Of a stretch of DNA of 57,945 nucleotides, positions 30,246 to 40,547 are shown in pieces. Under the pieces are notes generated by a model. That model had not been told where the DNA came from. It worked only from the letters and a program-made list of their open reading frames with translations, and made no database searches. How positions within the stretch are numbered: the first letter of the stretch is position 1; every line of letters begins with the position of its first letter. A program made the translations under genes and the position numbers. This DNA is from Planctomycetia bacterium (lineage in GTDB: Bacteria > Planctomycetota > Phycisphaerae > Phycisphaerales > SM1A02), in the NCBI GenBank assembly GCA_005792145.1, contig SXSS01000049.1:1-57945 (forward strand), read 5' to 3'.

Positions 30246-31130
30246 ATGCCAATGGTCTGCGATGATAGATGCGTGCCAGCACCCCCAACCGCCAATGCCA
30301 AAGTTCTTGTCAGCGAGATTTATTCCGATGATGATGTCTTTGCTTTGAACAAGGTCGCAGGGATGGTGACGCAGCCTGGAATCGGGCATCTCGATGACAG
30401 CCTGATGAACGGGATCTTTGCCAAAGAGCGTATTGCGCTGACTCGACTTGGAACAGAACGGGACTTCGGACTTCTGCATCGCTTGGATCGAGAAACGTCG
30501 GGAGTGATTCTTGTCGCTCGCACTGCGGATGCATACGACAAGATTCGCAGTCAATTCGAAGCGCGCACGATTGAGAAAACATATCTGGCCATCGTTCGTG
30601 GCAGACTGCCAGGTGTTGAAGGATGCTGTCGGCAATCTCTCAGCGAAGTTCGACGCGGAGATATGAAAATCAGCGTGCCTTCACCTCGTGGCGAGAGTGC
30701 GGCCACGCATTGGCGCGTGCTTGCATCATCGAAAGAGATGGCAGTGGTTGCGTGTGCGATTGAAACTGGAAAACTGCATCAAATTCGCTCGCATATGGCA
30801 TATCTCGGCGCACCTGTCGAAGGAGATCGAGTCTATCGATCGTTGTTGCCGCCCAATACCAGCGCGCTCCCCGCCAATCAACGACATCTACCGCCGACGC
30901 TCAGATTGCACGCGTGGAGGATCGCATTTGCGCATCCAAAGAATGGCAAACGAATCGAAGTCGAAGCACCGATCCCATTGAACATCCTAGAATTGATCGG
31001 GCAGTGTCTTTCGCCCCAAGGTGCCAAAGGATTGCCATCGACACAATCCATCCAGCGAATCACGGCACAAATTGAAGGAGCACATTGGTGGACCAAAGCC
31101 AAAGTCAAAGCCAAAGTCAAACCAAAATAG
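30246..31130 (+). CDS. RluA-family pseudouridine synthase
   Basis: VFALNKVAGMVTQPG, GLLHRLDRETSGVILVART, TGKLHQIRSHMAYLGAPVEGDRVY. Confidence 0.9.
   Translation: MPMVCDDRCVPAPPTANAKVLVSEIYSDDDVFALNKVAGMVTQPGIGHLDDSLMNGIFAKERIALTRLGTERDFGLLHRLDRETSGVILVARTADAYDKIRSQFEARTIEKTYLAIVRGRLPGVEGCCRQSLSEVRRGDMKISVPSPRGESAATHWRVLASSKEMAVVACAIETGKLHQIRSHMAYLGAPVEGDRVYRSLLPPNTSALPANQRHLPPTLRLHAWRIAFAHPKNGKRIEVEAPIPLNILELIGQCLSPQGAKGLPSTQSIQRITAQIEGAHWWTKAKVKAKVKPK
31093..31125 (+). repeat. Short tandem repeat (6/12-bp period, CAAAGCCAAAGT) at a gene junction
   Basis: ccaaagccaaagtcaaagccaaagtcaaacc encodes the AKVKAKVKPK tail of the RluA protein and, in the +1 ORF, QSQSQSQSQ. Confidence 0.8.
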
Positions 31131-31162
31131 AAAGCGCTTTGCCCAAGCACAAACGATCGAGA

Positions 31163-32134
31163 ATGCACAGGGTGATTCTTCGCGTGCTGAAGATCGCAGC
31201 GATTTGTTTGGCGACTTTCATCGCGTGCGGCGTCATATTGTGGAATTGGCCCACGGGGTTTTATACGGTTGCAACTGCTGTTGGGCGTTTCAGTTCGGGA
31301 GTGCGATTGGAGCAAGTTATGGTGCGCGGAATTGCCACGCCGACGCTTGATGGCGGCACTTCCATTTCAGATGACCCCGCGCGGCCTGACCGCACACCAA
31401 TCTTGTTCCTGCACGGCTGGGGAACAAGCAAAGAAGCAATGATGACCGAGATGAGGTGGTTTGTTTCCAGCCGCAGAGTGATCGCCCCAGATATGCCTGG
31501 ATTTGGCGCGAATATTCTTCAAGCCGATCAGCCTGCGTTGGATGGTGCGGGATATGTCAAATGGATCGAAGACTTTCGTATCGCTGCGAATCTTGGGCGA
31601 GTTGATGTTGTAGGAGAATCGATGGGAGGCGCGCTTGCTGCGGCGTATGCGGCGGCATATCCGAATTCTGTTCGGCGAGTCGTGCTGCAATCTGCGGCTG
31701 GGTTGGAGGCTCCCAAAGTGAATGCTTTTATGCGTGATGTTGCAGCAGGAAAAAATCCTCTCTTGATTGCCAATGCGGCAGACTTTGATCGTGTCATTCA
31801 ACTCTGCTTTGCCAAGCCTCCACCGATCCCCACACCTTTCAAGACATTTCTCGTCGACCGTTCGATCGCTCAATTACCAAAGCAACGAGAGATGATCCTC
31901 GCACTGCAAGATTTTCTAATGCACGGCAACAGAGACAGCCTGGGATCGATTCGCGCTCCGACACTGATTATGTATGGATCCGCGGATCAAATCACCGATG
32001 CGTCACTCTTGAATGTCTATCAGCACGGCATTCGAGACTCGACTGGAGTATTGATCGAAGGCGCGGGGCACGTTATTTTTTATGACGCTCCCAAGGAAAC
32101 TTTCCGCGCGGTCAGTTCATTCTTGGATTCATAG
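31163..32134 (+). CDS. Alpha/beta hydrolase, membrane-anchored or secreted
   Basis: LFLHGWGTSKEAMMTEMRW, DVVGESMGGALAAAYAAAYP, TLIMYGSADQITD, GAGHVIFYDAP. ORF is open to TTG 31085/GTG 31088; ATG 31163 chosen because it precedes the hydrophobic leader. Confidence 0.85.
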   Translation: MHRVILRVLKIAAICLATFIACGVILWNWPTGFYTVATAVGRFSSGVRLEQVMVRGIATPTLDGGTSISDDPARPDRTPILFLHGWGTSKEAMMTEMRWFVSSRRVIAPDMPGFGANILQADQPALDGAGYVKWIEDFRIAANLGRVDVVGESMGGALAAAYAAAYPNSVRRVVLQSAAGLEAPKVNAFMRDVAAGKNPLLIANAADFDRVIQLCFAKPPPIPTPFKTFLVDRSIAQLPKQREMILALQDFLMHGNRDSLGSIRAPTLIMYGSADQITDASLLNVYQHGIRDSTGVLIEGAGHVIFYDAPKETFRAVSSFLDS

Positions 32135-32137
32135 CGG

Positions 32138-33160
32138 CTATAACCGATCGATCACGGCCTTCGCAAACTCGTTTGTGCCAAGTTTTCCGCCTAGATCACG
32201 CGTTTTGCATCCTTCAACAAGCGCTCGGTCATAGGCGGTTCGAATGCGCGTGGCAATTGCGGCAAGCGAGGTATCCGAATGTTTTTCGGCGATGTAATTC
32301 AGCATCATCACCGCGCTCATAGTGATAGCCAATGGATTTGCCACGCCTTTTCCTGCGATGTCTGGCGCGCTTCCATGCACGGCCTCGAAGACTGCGCATT
32401 GCTCGCCAAGATTCGCGCCAGGAACAACCCCAAGTCCACCGACAAGCCCTGCGCACAAATCGCTGATGACATCGCCGTAGAGATTTTCCATAAGCAGCAC
32501 ATCGAAGCGCGTCGGGTCTTGCACCAATCGCATACAGGCTGCGTCGATGATGAGTTCTTCATATTGCACCGACGAATACTTTGATTCGTGGACTTCACGA
32601 GCGCATTTGATGAACATCCCATCGGAAAGCTTCATAATGTTCGCCTTGTGAAAAACAGAAACCTTCTTGCGATTGCGGTGAATCGCATATCGAAAAGCGA
32701 AGTCGGCGATGCGAAGGCATGCAACGCGAGTCGCGACCTTCAGACTTGTCACCACCCCGCTGGTGATCTCGTTCTCGATTCCGGCGTACAAGCCTTCTGT
32801 GTTTTCTCGGACAACAACAATGTCCACATTGTCGAAGCGCGTCTGCACTCCATTGAGCGAGCGAACTGGACGGACAGCGCCATACAAGTCGAGCGTCTTG
32901 CGCATCGCAACATTGACCGAAGAAAAACCGCCCCCCACTGGAGTTGTGCATGGACCTTTCAGCGCGACCCCGTGCTTACGAATCGCTTCGATCGTTGCCG
33001 TGGGCAGAAGATCTTTGCCCCCCGCTTCGAGCGCGGCAACTCCTGCCAAACAATCGACCCAATCAATCGGGGCCTTTGCAGCCGCGAGAATTTCGCGGGC
33101 AGCTTGCGCAACCTCGGGACCGATTCCATCGCCAGGAACGAGAACAGCCGTGTATTTCAT
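32138..33160 (-). CDS. Isocitrate/isopropylmalate dehydrogenase family protein (NAD-type isocitrate dehydrogenase-like)
   Basis: AVLVPGDGIGPEVAQAA, RENTEGLYAGIENE, ENLYGDVISDLCAGLVGGLGVVPGAN, FEAVHGSAPDIAGKGVANP. Confidence 0.93.
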   Translation of the reverse strand: MKYTAVLVPGDGIGPEVAQAAREILAAAKAPIDWVDCLAGVAALEAGGKDLLPTATIEAIRKHGVALKGPCTTPVGGGFSSVNVAMRKTLDLYGAVRPVRSLNGVQTRFDNVDIVVVRENTEGLYAGIENEITSGVVTSLKVATRVACLRIADFAFRYAIHRNRKKVSVFHKANIMKLSDGMFIKCAREVHESKYSSVQYEELIIDAACMRLVQDPTRFDVLLMENLYGDVISDLCAGLVGGLGVVPGANLGEQCAVFEAVHGSAPDIAGKGVANPLAITMSAVMMLNYIAEKHSDTSLAAIATRIRTAYDRALVEGCKTRDLGGKLGTNEFAKAVIDRL

Positions 33161-33204
33161 CGAGCGCAGACGATAGCACGCTCTTGTCGCTCGAGTATTG
33201 AAAA

Positions 33205-33240
33205 GGCTCCCATCAGCTTTGAGCCGATGGGAGCCTGGAG
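33205..33240 (-). terminator. Intrinsic terminator downstream of the LysM gene
   Basis: Minus strand GGCTCCCATC-GGCTCAAAGCT-GATGGGAGCC-TTTT. Confidence 0.8.
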
Positions 33241-33278
33241 GTTGCGAAACTGAAAACGAAAAATGGACTGGCTTGAAA

Positions 33279-34154
33279 TCAGCCCTTGGCTGGAATCGTC
33301 AACTTCATGCCAACCTTGAGCGTGCTTGGATTCTGTCCAATCACGGACTTGTTGGCTTCGTAGATCTTCTTCCAGTTGGTGCGATTTCCATAGGCCTTAT
33401 CCGAAATTGATGCAAGCGTTTCACCCGCAGTAACGATGTGCTGGCTGCCAGCTGTCACCGTTGTCGCGGAAGACTTGGTTGCTGTCGCAACTTTCGTCGA
33501 TGCACTACCTGACTTTGCTGGAAGATTGATCTTCTGACCAATCTTCAAATTCGATGCGCTCAAGCCTGGATTGACAGCAACGATTTCTTTCCACTTGCTG
33601 GTGTCTCTAAACCATTCGCCTGCAATCGCAGTCAGCGTGTCACCTGCTTCGACGGTGTAAACCGTGTAAGACGAAGTCTTTGCTTTCGCAGGCGCGACTT
33701 TCTTTGCAGGTGTAGTTGGCGCGGTTGGCGCTGGTGAATTGGTCACAAAAGGTCCGACAGGACCAGGGGTTGTATTCTGCACATCCGAGGGAAATGCTGC
33801 GCCGCCACCAACGGCAGGATTCTGAACAACAACAGGTGGCGTTGCGATTGGACCACCTGACGATGGTGCAAATGCAGGATCCGTAACCGATGGCCAATTG
33901 TTTGGATTGGTTGAGTTGAGTGCAGTGCCAGTTGCGGGATCGCCAATTGCCGGAAGAGCATTGTTGCCCAATCCGTTGAGTGGCTGACCATCAATGGCCG
34001 GTGTCATTGTGAGGGTTGGGCTCTCGCTGACTTGTGGGGTTGAATCTGAAATCGGATCTGTTGGCGTGGTTGGCGCCATAAAACCGTAATAGATCCCAGC
34101 AAGTAAGAATAAGCCTACGACAGAAAAAACGACAATCTTAGCTCCGCGAGTCAT
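33279..34154 (-). CDS. Membrane-anchored protein with two C-terminal LysM domains
   Basis: N-terminal TM, Pro/Thr-rich linker, YTVEAGDTLTAIAGEWF...NLKIGQKINLPA and HIVTAGETLASISDKAYG...TLKVGMKLTIPAKG; GGAGG before the ATG. Confidence 0.9.
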   Translation of the reverse strand: MTRGAKIVVFSVVGLFLLAGIYYGFMAPTTPTDPISDSTPQVSESPTLTMTPAIDGQPLNGLGNNALPAIGDPATGTALNSTNPNNWPSVTDPAFAPSSGGPIATPPVVVQNPAVGGGAAFPSDVQNTTPGPVGPFVTNSPAPTAPTTPAKKVAPAKAKTSSYTVYTVEAGDTLTAIAGEWFRDTSKWKEIVAVNPGLSASNLKIGQKINLPAKSGSASTKVATATKSSATTVTAGSQHIVTAGETLASISDKAYGNRTNWKKIYEANKSVIGQNPSTLKVGMKLTIPAKG

Positions 34155-34203
34155 TGTTGGACCTCCATGTCCAGAATTTGAAAGAACCGTCCGTGAAAAG
34201 AAA

Positions 34204-37200
34204 CTATGCCGGAGTGGGGTTGACGACCCCTCCGGAGTCTGCTTTGGCGAGACCAGTGGCTGGATGATCTTGTCCCTTGAAATAAGTCATAGGGGCGGCA
34301 ATCACGACAGAACTGACCGTACCAGCAAGCAGACCAACGATGAAAGTGAAGGCGAAAGGCTGAATAGCCGGACCTCCGTAGAGATACAAGACCGTTGCGC
34401 TGAGAAGGGTGGTTCCACCAGTCATCAGCGTTCGGCTGAAAGTTTGATTGATCGCATTGTTGATATTTTCCCAAGAAGCAAACTGTTTTTTGCCCTTGTT
34501 TTCTCGGATGCGATCGAGGATGACGATTGTGTCGTTCAATGAGTATCCAATGATCGTCAAAAGGGCAGCAATAACATTGAGATCTATTCGAAACTCTTGC
34601 ATAAGAGTCATATTGGCAAAGCTGGTCCCATCGATTCGAAGGCTTAGAGCCAACGCACCGAGGCAAACCAAGACGTTAAATGCGACAGCGACGATGGTCG
34701 CAATGGAGTAACGGAAGCTGGAAAACCGAATCCAGATGTACACGATCATTCCGATCAGACTGACGATAATCGCCACAATTGCGGTTGCAGCCAAGTTGGC
34801 GGCGACAACTGGCGAGAAGCTGTTGACCTGATCCAAGCTCAATTTTGAGGTAAATGCAGCTTGAATCAGCTGCCATTCTGGTTTGGCGGCAACGCGTTCC
34901 CATGTTGCGGCATCGACCTTGCTCAAGAGAGCCGTTGGCTCCATCACCATAACGGCAATCGAAGACCAACCCTTTGCGGGATTCGCCGGATCTACCAACT
35001 GCACTCCGACAACTTGCGAGAGTCGAGAACTGATAGCGGAAAAGTCTGGCTGCTTTCGCATACGGGCGATGCGAGATTCTGCCGCCTCGATAGTGATTGG
35101 AGGCTGGAGGTCTTTCAGTACAATCACGACTCCCCCAAGGAAGTCGCGGGAAGAATCCTTGATCTCGGGCTTGCCAATCGAAGCTCCAATCGTGTCGGAA
35201 GTGATTGCTTGGGTATAAAGCGCCCCTTCTGGGTCATCGGATCCTGCAAACTGGACTGGCTTTACCACATCGAGGGAATCGGCAAAAGCACTTGCAACTG
35301 CGTCCACAAGGGGTTCAGTAACAGTCTTGTCGGAAGCCAATTGCGCGGGGTTGGAGACTTTGACTTGGAATCCACTGGCTTGACCATCAGAAGTCGAGTC
35401 TCCAACTGTCAGGATATTCGCCGTGCGGAGTTCCTGAAGAATTGGATCAGTCGAGCTTTCGCCAATTTGATGAACTTTCTCTTCGACAGCTTCCCGGCTG
35501 AGCAGAAGACGACCACTTGCAGAAGCGGGCTCGCCAGTTACAGCTTTGCGGGTCATCAGAGTCATCGTGACACCGCCTCGGAATTCAGTCTCGAGCATCT
35601 CTCGTCCTGAAGACCAACAAAGAGCAAGGCAGATGAGAGAAACCACACCGCAACTACTCCAAAGTGCATATCGGATGCTCAACCAATCAATGCTTGGCCG
35701 GAGGAACTTCATCAGCCAAGGGAAAATTGTTGGCAACATCGGTAATCGCTTCATCCCAAACCAGTTGATCAAAATTGCATAGACCACTCTTGTGCAGAAG
35801 AGCGCCGTGAAGAGAGTCGTGATCACGCCGATCATCATGGTGAGGGCGAATCCCTTCACTTCAGTTGCAGCCAACTTGTACAGCACGACGCAGACAATCA
35901 GATTTGTGACATTGCCGTCGATGATCGCATTGAATGCGCGCGCAAATCCCAGATCGATTGCAATTTTGAGTGGCTGTTTATTGTCAATCAGTTCTTCGCG
36001 GGTTCGTTCATAGATAAGCACGTTGGCATCGACCGCCATACCGATGACGAGTGCGACACCTGCAAGCCCTGGCAAAGTGAATGCGCCATCGACTCCTGCC
36101 ATGATTCCAAAGATCATTGCAACATTGAGAATGATTGCGAAGTCTGCAACCAATCCAGCGCCGAGGTAATAGACCGCCATCAAGGCGGCAGTCGCAAAGG
36201 CAGAGAGAACGACCGCCCACAATCCACGCTCTAAATTATCACGACCAAGTGCTGGACCAAGGATGCTGACAGACAGCGGTTCTGGTTGCAACTTTGCTTC
36301 CAATTCGCCGCCTTGCAGAACGCGAACGAGATATTGAATTTCTTCATCGCTGAATGAGCCTGTGATTTGTCCACTGTTGGAAATCTGACTCTGAAGATTG
36401 GGCGCAGAAAAAAGCTGGCCGTCAAGCACGATTCCCATCGGTCGACCGATGTTTGCGCCTGTCAATCGACCCATCAAAGTGCCACCGGCAGGATCGAGTT
36501 GGAATGCAACTGCCACACGACCAAGCTGATCTTGACTTGGGAAGACATTCTTCATCGACCACTGTCGACCACCAAGATGATCGAGGCTCATCGCATCTGT
36601 GACATAGAGAAGCGCATAAGGAACTCCGTCATATTTCGCGCCAACCATATCGCGACTGCGCAAATATGAAGCAGGATCTGCCATCAACGAATCGATGGCA
36701 GTTGGACTATCACCCCACTGCTTTGGATCATTGATCGGAAACCAACGAGCGACCGGAGAATCAGTACCGGCTGGACCGCGTTCAGCAAGTTGCTTTCGCA
36801 TCTCGTCTGGATTGACTCCTTCTGGAGTCGCTGCGCCAACTGCGATATGAAATTCCAACACGCCTGCGCCGCGTAAGAGTCGCTTGAGATCTTCAGGATC
36901 GTCATAGCCAGTGACCTTGGATGCGTAGTCGATCTGCATTTGCGAAAGCGCATCAATTTCTGACGCGAAGTCTGGCAACTGAATCTTGAGTTGATTCACT
37001 TCAACTTCGCGCGGACTGGCCGTTGTTTCGCGTTTTCCATCTGCCGCTGTGATGAACTCACCCTTGGCATCCTTGGCGAAAGGCCGCATATTCGAGAGAC
37101 CAAATGCGCGCTTGAGTCTTGCTTCGTCGATGTTTGTTGCAGATATAGAAGCACTCAATGTTTGCTCGGTGACTTCGGCTTTGGCGATCTTTTCTTCGAT

Positions 37201-37752
37201 GGCCGAAATATCTGTCGCAGATGCATTCTGTGCAATCGCAGCTTGATATGCGATCCGAGCGGATGTGGCATCATTGAAAGCTGTCTGCAATTCAGCCAGC
37301 GCGGTTCTTCGAGGTCCGGCCACGGCACCACTTGCAGGCGCAGGCGCCAAATTTACCGCTGTTCCCGCTTCCAATGCTTGTTCGAGTTCGCGGCTGGTGA
37401 TCGTCATCTGGATGCCGAGTGCTGCGATTTTCGCTCTGTACGAATCGCCGAGCTCACGAACTTCTGGCGATGGCAATGGCATCACAACATCGATGCGATC
37501 GGCTCCTTGCGGTTGAAGAGAGATGTCGAGCACGCCCTGCGGATTGACGCGACGCTTCAGAGATTCAACAACCTGAGCAAGCACGCGCTGTGAATCTCCC
37601 GTTGGCGGCATCGCCACGGAATAGACCATACTGACTCCTCCGCGCAAATCTTTTCCAAGGCGAATTTGACTATCAAGTGGAAAGACCTGCCACACGCAGA
37701 GAGTGATGACAAAGATTGCGAAGATCAATCGCGGGACAATTTTGATGTTCAT
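34204..37752 (-). CDS. secDF: SecD-SecF fusion, protein translocase
   Basis: SecD half: LRGGVSMVYSV, GGELEAKLQPEPLSVSILGPALG, GMAVDANVLIYERTREEL; SecF half: EFRGGVTM, IGYSLNDTIVILDRIRENKG, TLMTGGTTLLSA. Confidence 0.95.
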   Translation of the reverse strand: MNIKIVPRLIFAIFVITLCVWQVFPLDSQIRLGKDLRGGVSMVYSVAMPPTGDSQRVLAQVVESLKRRVNPQGVLDISLQPQGADRIDVVMPLPSPEVRELGDSYRAKIAALGIQMTITSRELEQALEAGTAVNLAPAPASGAVAGPRRTALAELQTAFNDATSARIAYQAAIAQNASATDISAIEEKIAKAEVTEQTLSASISATNIDEARLKRAFGLSNMRPFAKDAKGEFITAADGKRETTASPREVEVNQLKIQLPDFASEIDALSQMQIDYASKVTGYDDPEDLKRLLRGAGVLEFHIAVGAATPEGVNPDEMRKQLAERGPAGTDSPVARWFPINDPKQWGDSPTAIDSLMADPASYLRSRDMVGAKYDGVPYALLYVTDAMSLDHLGGRQWSMKNVFPSQDQLGRVAVAFQLDPAGGTLMGRLTGANIGRPMGIVLDGQLFSAPNLQSQISNSGQITGSFSDEEIQYLVRVLQGGELEAKLQPEPLSVSILGPALGRDNLERGLWAVVLSAFATAALMAVYYLGAGLVADFAIILNVAMIFGIMAGVDGAFTLPGLAGVALVIGMAVDANVLIYERTREELIDNKQPLKIAIDLGFARAFNAIIDGNVTNLIVCVVLYKLAATEVKGFALTMMIGVITTLFTALFCTRVVYAILINWFGMKRLPMLPTIFPWLMKFLRPSIDWLSIRYALWSSCGVVSLICLALCWSSGREMLETEFRGGVTMTLMTRKAVTGEPASASGRLLLSREAVEEKVHQIGESSTDPILQELRTANILTVGDSTSDGQASGFQVKVSNPAQLASDKTVTEPLVDAVASAFADSLDVVKPVQFAGSDDPEGALYTQAITSDTIGASIGKPEIKDSSRDFLGGVVIVLKDLQPPITIEAAESRIARMRKQPDFSAISSRLSQVVGVQLVDPANPAKGWSSIAVMVMEPTALLSKVDAATWERVAAKPEWQLIQAAFTSKLSLDQVNSFSPVVAANLAATAIVAIIVSLIGMIVYIWIRFSSFRYSIATIVAVAFNVLVCLGALALSLRIDGTSFANMTLMQEFRIDLNVIAALLTIIGYSLNDTIVILDRIRENKGKKQFASWENINNAINQTFSRTLMTGGTTLLSATVLYLYGGPAIQPFAFTFIVGLLAGTVSSVVIAAPMTYFKGQDHPATGLAKADSGGVVNPTPA

Positions 37753-38204
37753 GATTTGATGCCTTGGACGACTTCCGATGAAGAACCAGAAGAGATGACT
37801 TGGACGATTGCGCTCTTCGCAAATGTCATTCGTACATTTGAATTTTCGTCGATCTTTAAGACGACGGTGTCATCCTTCAATTCCACCACTGAACCAATAA
37901 TGCCGCCAGTTGTTTGAACTTCGTCATGCTTCTTTATTGATGACATAAGTGCGATGCGCTTTTTCTTATCGCGGCGGGATCCCATGACGGAGACCAAGAC
38001 CATGATGACAAGAAATGGAATGAGCATCCAAATCATTCCAAATGGATCTTGCGCTGGACGGGCGGCAGTTGGCCCTGTTCCTGCGGGGACGGTTCCTGCT
38101 GCTGTGGTTGACGCTGTCGTCGAGGGTGCAACAGCTTCGCCCGCAAGTGGTGGCGCGTCTTGAAGTGATCCGAGCAGAAGTGATGTCGTCATAATTTCAT
38201 TCAT
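37749..38204 (-). CDS. yajC: Preprotein translocase subunit YajC
   Basis: Single TM (MIWMLIPFLVIMVLVSVMGSRRDKKKR), IKKHDEVQTTGGIIGSVVELKDDTVVLKID; located between secDF and tgt. Confidence 0.93.
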   Translation of the reverse strand: MNEIMTTSLLLGSLQDAPPLAGEAVAPSTTASTTAAGTVPAGTGPTAARPAQDPFGMIWMLIPFLVIMVLVSVMGSRRDKKKRIALMSSIKKHDEVQTTGGIIGSVVELKDDTVVLKIDENSNVRMTFAKSAIVQVISSGSSSEVVQGIKS

Positions 38205-39399
38205 CCGATACTCCTTTGAGTTCTTGAGTTTCACCTTGAACCTGATTTGCACAGGGCCAACGGTCGCGTAATTGAAGCCACGCATCATCCTCTATTGCAC
38301 GCCGAATGTCTAGTAGCAGCCTTTGGAAGAGGCGGATGTTGTGAAGTGAGACCAATGTCGGCCCAAGCATCTCCCCGGCCATAAAAAGATGTCGCAAATA
38401 TGCGCGGGAAAAACCGCCCGCGCACGCTTCGCAGTCGCAGTCGGGTTCGATGGGATTTGGGTCGTCCGAGTGAATCGCATTGCGCAGGCGAAGCGCGCCA
38501 TCGCGAGTGAAGGCCATCCCGTTTCGACCGTTTCGAGTCGGCAAGACGCAGTCAAACATATCAACACCGCTTTCGACAGCCATCACGATATCTCTTGGAT
38601 ATCCGACACCCATCAGATATCGCGGACGATTGGCGGGTAAAAGCGGCGCGGTGTGTCGAACGACGCGTTCAATCGCATCGGTCCCCTCGCCCACCGCAAC
38701 ACCGCCGATTGCATATCCGCAGAGATCGAATGCGCAAGTCTCTTCGACGGATGCGGTTCGCAGATCAAGTTCGGTGCCACCTTGAACAATTCCAAAGAGC
38801 GCTTGATCCTCGCGGTGATGCGCAGTGACGCAGCGCTTGAGCCAACGAATGGTGCGATCCTTTGCTTGCAATGTTCGCTCGCGGCGCTGAGTTTCCGGGA
38901 TCGCATCTCCGGCGGGAGGGCAATCATCAAATGCCATTGCGATATCTGCGCCAAGCGCTTGTTGCACGCTCATGCTGGACTCTGGACCGAGGTGAACCAT
39001 CGCGCCATCGATAAATGATTTGAATGTGACGCCGTCTTCATCCATCCGATTGATCTGCGCCATCGAGAAGGCTTGAAATCCACCCGAGTCCGTCAGGATC
39101 GGACCATTCCAGCGCATAAAATTATGGACTCCGCCATTCTCGACGCCGCCATGATTCTTGATGCGCTCAGCTCCGGGGCGCAGTAGGAGATGAAATGCAT
39201 TGTTCAAGATGCATTCGCTGCCAGTGGCGCGAACTTGTGTGGGAGTGAGACCTTTCATCGCAGCTGCCGTCGCAACAGGCATAAATGCTGGAGTTTCGAA
39301 AGTTCCGTGCGGCGTTGTGACTCGACCACGACGAGCATGCGCTCCAATTGCGCAAGTGCATCGGCGCAAGACCTCAAAGGAAAGCGAATTCGACCGCAT
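38197..39399 (-). CDS. tgt: Queuine tRNA-ribosyltransferase
   Basis: ARRGRVTTPHGTFETPAFMPVATAAAMKGLTP, DSGGFQAFSM, RYLMGVGYPRDIVMAVESGVDMFDCVLPTRNGRNG. Confidence 0.96.
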   Translation of the reverse strand: MRSNSLSFEVLRRCTCAIGAHARRGRVTTPHGTFETPAFMPVATAAAMKGLTPTQVRATGSECILNNAFHLLLRPGAERIKNHGGVENGGVHNFMRWNGPILTDSGGFQAFSMAQINRMDEDGVTFKSFIDGAMVHLGPESSMSVQQALGADIAMAFDDCPPAGDAIPETQRRERTLQAKDRTIRWLKRCVTAHHREDQALFGIVQGGTELDLRTASVEETCAFDLCGYAIGGVAVGEGTDAIERVVRHTAPLLPANRPRYLMGVGYPRDIVMAVESGVDMFDCVLPTRNGRNGMAFTRDGALRLRNAIHSDDPNPIEPDCDCEACAGGFSRAYLRHLFMAGEMLGPTLVSLHNIRLFQRLLLDIRRAIEDDAWLQLRDRWPCANQVQGETQELKGVSDE

Positions 39400-40538
39400 T
39401 ATGAGTCGCTTCGATGCCGAGTTGCATCGCGCAATGTTCGCCGCTCAGATTCGTTGAGCGATCCCAATCCGCCGGTTCGAACTTTGTCCAAAATTCGGTC
39501 AATTTCCGCATTGGATGGTCCTCGGCCATCAACCAATCCTGCGCGTTGAACCTTGCGAGCAGAATGAAACGTGCTGGTGGGATCTGCGCGACCAAGAAAA
39601 TCGAAGAAACTGCGAAGTCTTTCGGGACGATTGATGAAATACCAACCAGCGATTGCTCCGCCAAGATGCGCCGCTTCGCCGCCTGCATTCTTCCATTTCA
39701 GCAAGACGCTTGCGGCTGCGATCAGCACGAGCCCATACGCCAATGTCTTCAAGCGCATTGGAATCACGAAGAACAACAAGACAGTTGCGTCGGGCATCAG
39801 GCGCGCTGCGGCGATGATGATTCCAAAGACTCCTGCGCTTGCGCCGACGAGTGGCATATCAGGATCATTCGAAAGAAGTCCAGGAATCATCACGCGGCCG
39901 TTGGTCGATTCCGTGACAATAAAAAAACCTAAGTTGAGCAACAGATACATGAGCGCACCTGCGATTCCACAGATGAGATAAAAAGCTGTGAATCTCTTCG
40001 CTCCGAGATAGCGCTCCACAACAGGTCCGAAGAAAAAGAGCCCAAGCATATTGAAAAGCAAATGCTGAAGGCTGGCATGGCAGAATTGAAATCCGATGAA
40101 TCTCCAGAGTTGCAATGCGCTTGTGCCGATCCCAGGAATCGTTGAATAGAGCGCAGTCGATGTCGAAAAATAGAGCCATTTCTGAATAAATGGCATGGAC
40201 TGAAGAGTGTTGACAGCGACAAGTTGGGTTTGGCCGCTTGGTTGCTGTGCATATACAGGTTGTTCGATAATCGAGAATTTGCTTGCACTTTGGTCTGGCG
40301 GGGCAGTTGATGTGGGAAATTTCCCATCCAGAATCATTCGCTGCACATCATCAGGAAGCCCAGGCTGCCACTTCGATTCGGTGACCACCCACTGCCGTGG
40401 AAGAAAACCATCCAGCACAAAGATCGCAATGCATGCAACGATGATCCATGTGGTCGCAGTCCACTTCATCCCCCCGCCGATCGAACGCGTTTGCGATGTC
40501 GGATCTGATTTCCAGTAATCACGGTCGTATGCACCCAT
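39399..40538 (-). CDS. Rhomboid family intramembrane serine protease
   Basis: HASLQHLLFNMLGLFFFG, GASAGVFGII (GxSxG), EAAHLGGAIAGWYF (His). Confidence 0.93.
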   Translation of the reverse strand: MGAYDRDYWKSDPTSQTRSIGGGMKWTATTWIIVACIAIFVLDGFLPRQWVVTESKWQPGLPDDVQRMILDGKFPTSTAPPDQSASKFSIIEQPVYAQQPSGQTQLVAVNTLQSMPFIQKWLYFSTSTALYSTIPGIGTSALQLWRFIGFQFCHASLQHLLFNMLGLFFFGPVVERYLGAKRFTAFYLICGIAGALMYLLLNLGFFIVTESTNGRVMIPGLLSNDPDMPLVGASAGVFGIIIAAARLMPDATVLLFFVIPMRLKTLAYGLVLIAAASVLLKWKNAGGEAAHLGGAIAGWYFINRPERLRSFFDFLGRADPTSTFHSARKVQRAGLVDGRGPSNAEIDRILDKVRTGGLGSLNESERRTLRDATRHRSDS

Positions 40539-40547
40539 AGTGTGAGC

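Noticed and set aside
34204-37752. SecD-SecF fusion as novel
   Set aside because: SecDF fusions are known in several phyla; here reported only as an annotation.
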